DNA from: Fuerstiella sp.
GTDB taxonomy: Bacteria > Planctomycetota > Planctomycetia > Planctomycetales > Planctomycetaceae
Reading direction: 5' to 3'
Assembly (NCBI GenBank): GCA_022447225.1
Contig: JAKVAZ010000013.1
Coordinates: 124,001-188,000, forward strand
Length of the DNA: 64,000 bases
In this document: piece after piece, positions 62,134-64,000 of the stretch
How the letters are laid out: each line of letters opens with the position of its first letter
Numbering within the stretch: position 1 is the first letter of the stretch
Program-made: the position numbers and the translations under genes
Notes under the pieces: model-generated
Databases searched by the model: none
Told to the model about the DNA's origin: nothing
What the model saw: the letters and a program-made list of their open reading frames with translations, nothing else

Positions 62134-63147
62134 ATGCACGCCACAGAATTTCTTGCCAGTGAATCCGGAGCGCCTGTGGTGCCGGTGATGGTTCTTTTTG
62201 GATCGGAACGTTCACTAAAGATCGATGTGCTGCACCGGGTTCCAGGTTGTCAGGCATCCGGTGATGACGATTCCGATCTCTCGTTCTCGCGGGTTACCGG
62301 GGATGAAGCTCAACTGACTGACGTGACCGATGAACTGCTGACCGTTTCGATGTTCGGAGATCGTCGCGTGGTGATGGTGGAAGACGCTGACGGATTCGTC
62401 AAAGACAATCGTGGGGGGCTGGAGAAGTATGTTGCATCGCCGGCCAGGTCATCGCTGTTGATTCTTGACGTCAAATCGTGGCCCAAAAACACACGACTGG
62501 CAAAATCCCTCAGTAAGTCAGGACTGGCAGTCGAATGCAATCCTCTGCATGGACTGGCTCTTGTTCGTTGGCTGCAGCACACAGCAAATGATCAATTCGC
62601 CAAAACACTTGATCGTGATACCGCAGCTCTCATGGTGGCTCTGGCGGGCGATCGTCCGGGTGTACTGCAGCAGGAAATCGCCAAGCTGGCTTCGCTGGCC
62701 GGAGATGCCGACCGGATTTCGTCCGAGGACGTTCGGCAGGCCGTGGGAGACTGGCGAACTCAAACCACGTGGGTCATGCTGGACGCGGTCCGTGACGGAA
62801 ATGTGGCGGAGGCCATTCAAAATCTGGACAGCCTGGTCAGTGCCGGGGAACCGGTTCAGAAGATTATGGGTGGCGTCACGTTTGTGTTTCGCAAGTTTGC
62901 GGAAGCGACCGAACGGGCCCGCCAAACCCGTGATGTTCGCGGAGCACTGACGGCGGCAGGCGTGTTTCCTTCCGCTGTCGGACCCGCAGAAGCGTATCTT
63001 CGTCGTATTGGTTTTCATCAGGCCAGTCGTATCCTGCAGCTGTTGAGCGATACCGACGCAAACCTTAAAGGCGGCAGTCGGATCGATCTGCATCGACAAC
63101 TCGAAGAACTGCTCGTCCGGCTGAGCGGTACCCCACAGACGAATTAA
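62134..63147 (+). CDS. holA: DNA polymerase III subunit delta
   Basis: 337 residues. The N-terminal PVVPVMVLFGSERSLK is the family's opening P-loop-like element (delta does not bind ATP, so it lacks a true Walker A). Later blocks fit HolA: LLILDVKSWPKNTRLAKSL, FAKTLDRDTAALMVALAGDRPGVLQQEIAKLASLAG, VRQAVGDWRTQTTWVMLDAV and VSAGEPVQKIMGGVTFVFRKFAEAT. Delta opens the sliding clamp in the clamp loader. The ATG at 62134 matches the family start; a TTG at 62068 would add 22 residues. Probably cotranscribed with aroC and followed by comB. Confidence 0.9.
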   Translation: MHATEFLASESGAPVVPVMVLFGSERSLKIDVLHRVPGCQASGDDDSDLSFSRVTGDEAQLTDVTDELLTVSMFGDRRVVMVEDADGFVKDNRGGLEKYVASPARSSLLILDVKSWPKNTRLAKSLSKSGLAVECNPLHGLALVRWLQHTANDQFAKTLDRDTAALMVALAGDRPGVLQQEIAKLASLAGDADRISSEDVRQAVGDWRTQTTWVMLDAVRDGNVAEAIQNLDSLVSAGEPVQKIMGGVTFVFRKFAEATERARQTRDVRGALTAAGVFPSAVGPAEAYLRRIGFHQASRILQLLSDTDANLKGGSRIDLHRQLEELLVRLSGTPQTN

Positions 63148-63186
63148 CCAGATCCGCGATTGATCTTATCCAGTCAGGCAGATTTC

Positions 63187-63954
63187 GTGCCCCGAAAAAT
63201 TGATATCTGTTTATTGCCGGACCACTGTCCGGCTGCCCGGTTGCAGGGTGGAATCGCTGTGATGGTGGATGTGCTGCGTGCATCAACAACCATCCTGACG
63301 GCGCTCTATCACGGTGCACGCGGGGTCATTCCCTGTTTGTCGGTCGCCGATGCCCGGACTCTTCAGGTGTCGGATCCGACACGACTGCTTGGTGGCGAAC
63401 GTGGTGGTGTGAAGATTGATGATTTTGATTTAAGCAATTCGCCCGCAGAATACGATCGTGTTACGGTTCAGGACCGTACAATTGTGTTCACCACGACGAA
63501 CGGAACGCGGGCATTGCTGAGTTGCGCCGCTGCGGAACAGGTTGTGATTGGAGCGTTTGTAAATGTGGAGCGGCTGGCAACTTACCTCGCCGACCGGCCT
63601 GAGCCGTTGTCGATTGTTTGTGCCGGGACCGACGGCGAAGTTACCGGGGAAGACGTGCTGTTTGCCGGCTGTCTGATTGATCGGGTCCTGGCATTCAGCC
63701 AGGATCATTCCGGAATCGAGCTGACAGATACCTCTGAAATGGCGTATGCCTGGTGGAAAACCGAATCCATGACACGTCCGCTGACAGAGCGGCTCAGGTC
63801 CACGCGCGGCGGCAGAAACCTGGTCAAGCTCTCATTCGAAAGTGACGTCGACATCGCTGCCGATCGGAATCGCTATCCGATACTGGCCGGATTCGACCCG
63901 CAGAGCCGACTGATCGTGCCTGTGGAGTCCGCTGAAATCTCGAACCATATCTGA
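63187..63954 (+). CDS. ComB, 2-phosphosulfolactate phosphatase family
   Basis: About 255 residues. The ComB pattern is clear: VMVDVLRASTTILTALYHGARGVIP, LGGERGGVKIDDFDLSNSPAEY, TIVFTTTNGTRALL, CAGTDGEVTGEDVLFAGCLIDRV and a final NLVKLSFESDVDIAADRN. In methanogens the enzyme removes phosphate from 2-phosphosulfolactate for coenzyme M synthesis; bacterial homologues are found in groups without coenzyme M, so the substrate here is likely another 2-phospho-acid or sulfolactate. Start is GTG 63187, with AGGCAG 7 bases upstream; TTG 63160 is the alternative. Only 40 bases follow holA. The stop is 46 bases before the window edge. Confidence 0.88.
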   Translation: MPRKIDICLLPDHCPAARLQGGIAVMVDVLRASTTILTALYHGARGVIPCLSVADARTLQVSDPTRLLGGERGGVKIDDFDLSNSPAEYDRVTVQDRTIVFTTTNGTRALLSCAAAEQVVIGAFVNVERLATYLADRPEPLSIVCAGTDGEVTGEDVLFAGCLIDRVLAFSQDHSGIELTDTSEMAYAWWKTESMTRPLTERLRSTRGGRNLVKLSFESDVDIAADRNRYPILAGFDPQSRLIVPVESAEISNHI

Positions 63955-64000
63955 CGGCCATCCGTTATCTGATGCAGGGCAGCGTGTATCTGATCTATGG

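Noticed and set aside
1-64000. CRISPR array, prophage, insertion sequence or replication origin
   Set aside because: I saw no regularly spaced repeats, transposase or phage structural genes, attachment sites, dnaA or DnaA-box clusters.

Overview
This 64 kb window is almost certainly chromosome of a planctomycete (phylum Planctomycetota, probably Planctomycetaceae or a close family). The evidence is the gene content: two DUF1549/DUF1553 cytochrome-type plus DUF1501 gene pairs, two large dehydrogenase/cytochrome c proteins of the PVC type, Tat-signal sugar oxidoreductase and isomerase genes, an orphan mraZ, and several secreted proteins seen mainly in this phylum. GC content looks mid-50s percent. 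Spacers are long and many starts are GTG or TTG. I see no rRNA, tRNA, CRISPR array, prophage or insertion sequence.

Layout. 1-0.6 kb: the upstream end of a leftward F-type ATP synthase operon (atpI-like gene cut by the edge, atpZ-like gene). 1.5-5.3 kb: a secreted hypothetical, a small exported protein, an HU-type protein with a C-terminal tail, and an LptF/LptG permease. 5.6-8.7 kb: rightward HAD hydrolase, lipid-kinase-like protein, YdcF-like protein and DUF423 protein. 8.7-13.9 kb: leftward XerD-type recombinase, DUF455 ferritin-like protein, an ABC exporter whose nucleotide-binding domain has lost its key motifs, and an ABC-2 permease. 14.3-18 kb: UvrD/PcrA helicase convergent with ftsY, then a rhodanese. 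18.5-29.1 kb: six leftward genes (sugar isomerase, Gfo/Idh oxidoreductase, two cytochrome/DUF1501 pairs) that look like one carbohydrate-catabolism locus. 29.7-34.2 kb: exonuclease, SMP-30 lactonase and a PVC dehydrogenase/cytochrome. 34.4-41.8 kb: DUF3817 protein, orphan mraZ, an acidic membrane-anchored hypothetical, amidohydrolase, HD-GYP protein and PhyH dioxygenase. 42-51.5 kb: a leftward run of two sodium:solute symporters, a triheme sugar dehydrogenase, an amidase and a phosphatidylserine decarboxylase. 51.7-57.9 kb: PhnP-like hydrolase, NhaA, decayed iron-transporter genes, L,D-transpeptidase and RibD. 57.9-64 kb: SEC-C/TPR protein, DgkA-type kinase, aroC, DNA polymerase III delta and ComB.

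How the genes may work together. The large secreted heme proteins and DUF1501 partners probably act outside the cytoplasmic membrane in oxidation or breakdown of sugars or polymers. The symporters, isomerase, Gfo/Idh enzyme, lactonase and amidohydrolase would take up and process the products. That reading comes from context, not from direct evidence. Housekeeping functions (secretion targeting, DNA repair and replication, cell-wall lipid handling, riboflavin and aromatic synthesis) are scattered among them.

The most notable non-standard items are the degenerate ABC ATPase, two gene graveyards (an FbpA/FbpB-like iron transporter at 54.4-54.9 kb and a DUF1501 C-terminus lying in frame directly behind the psd stop codon at 50.3-50.5 kb), and a palindrome plus helically spaced GTGG boxes upstream of the orphan mraZ. 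I did not find a convincing wholly new multi-gene system.
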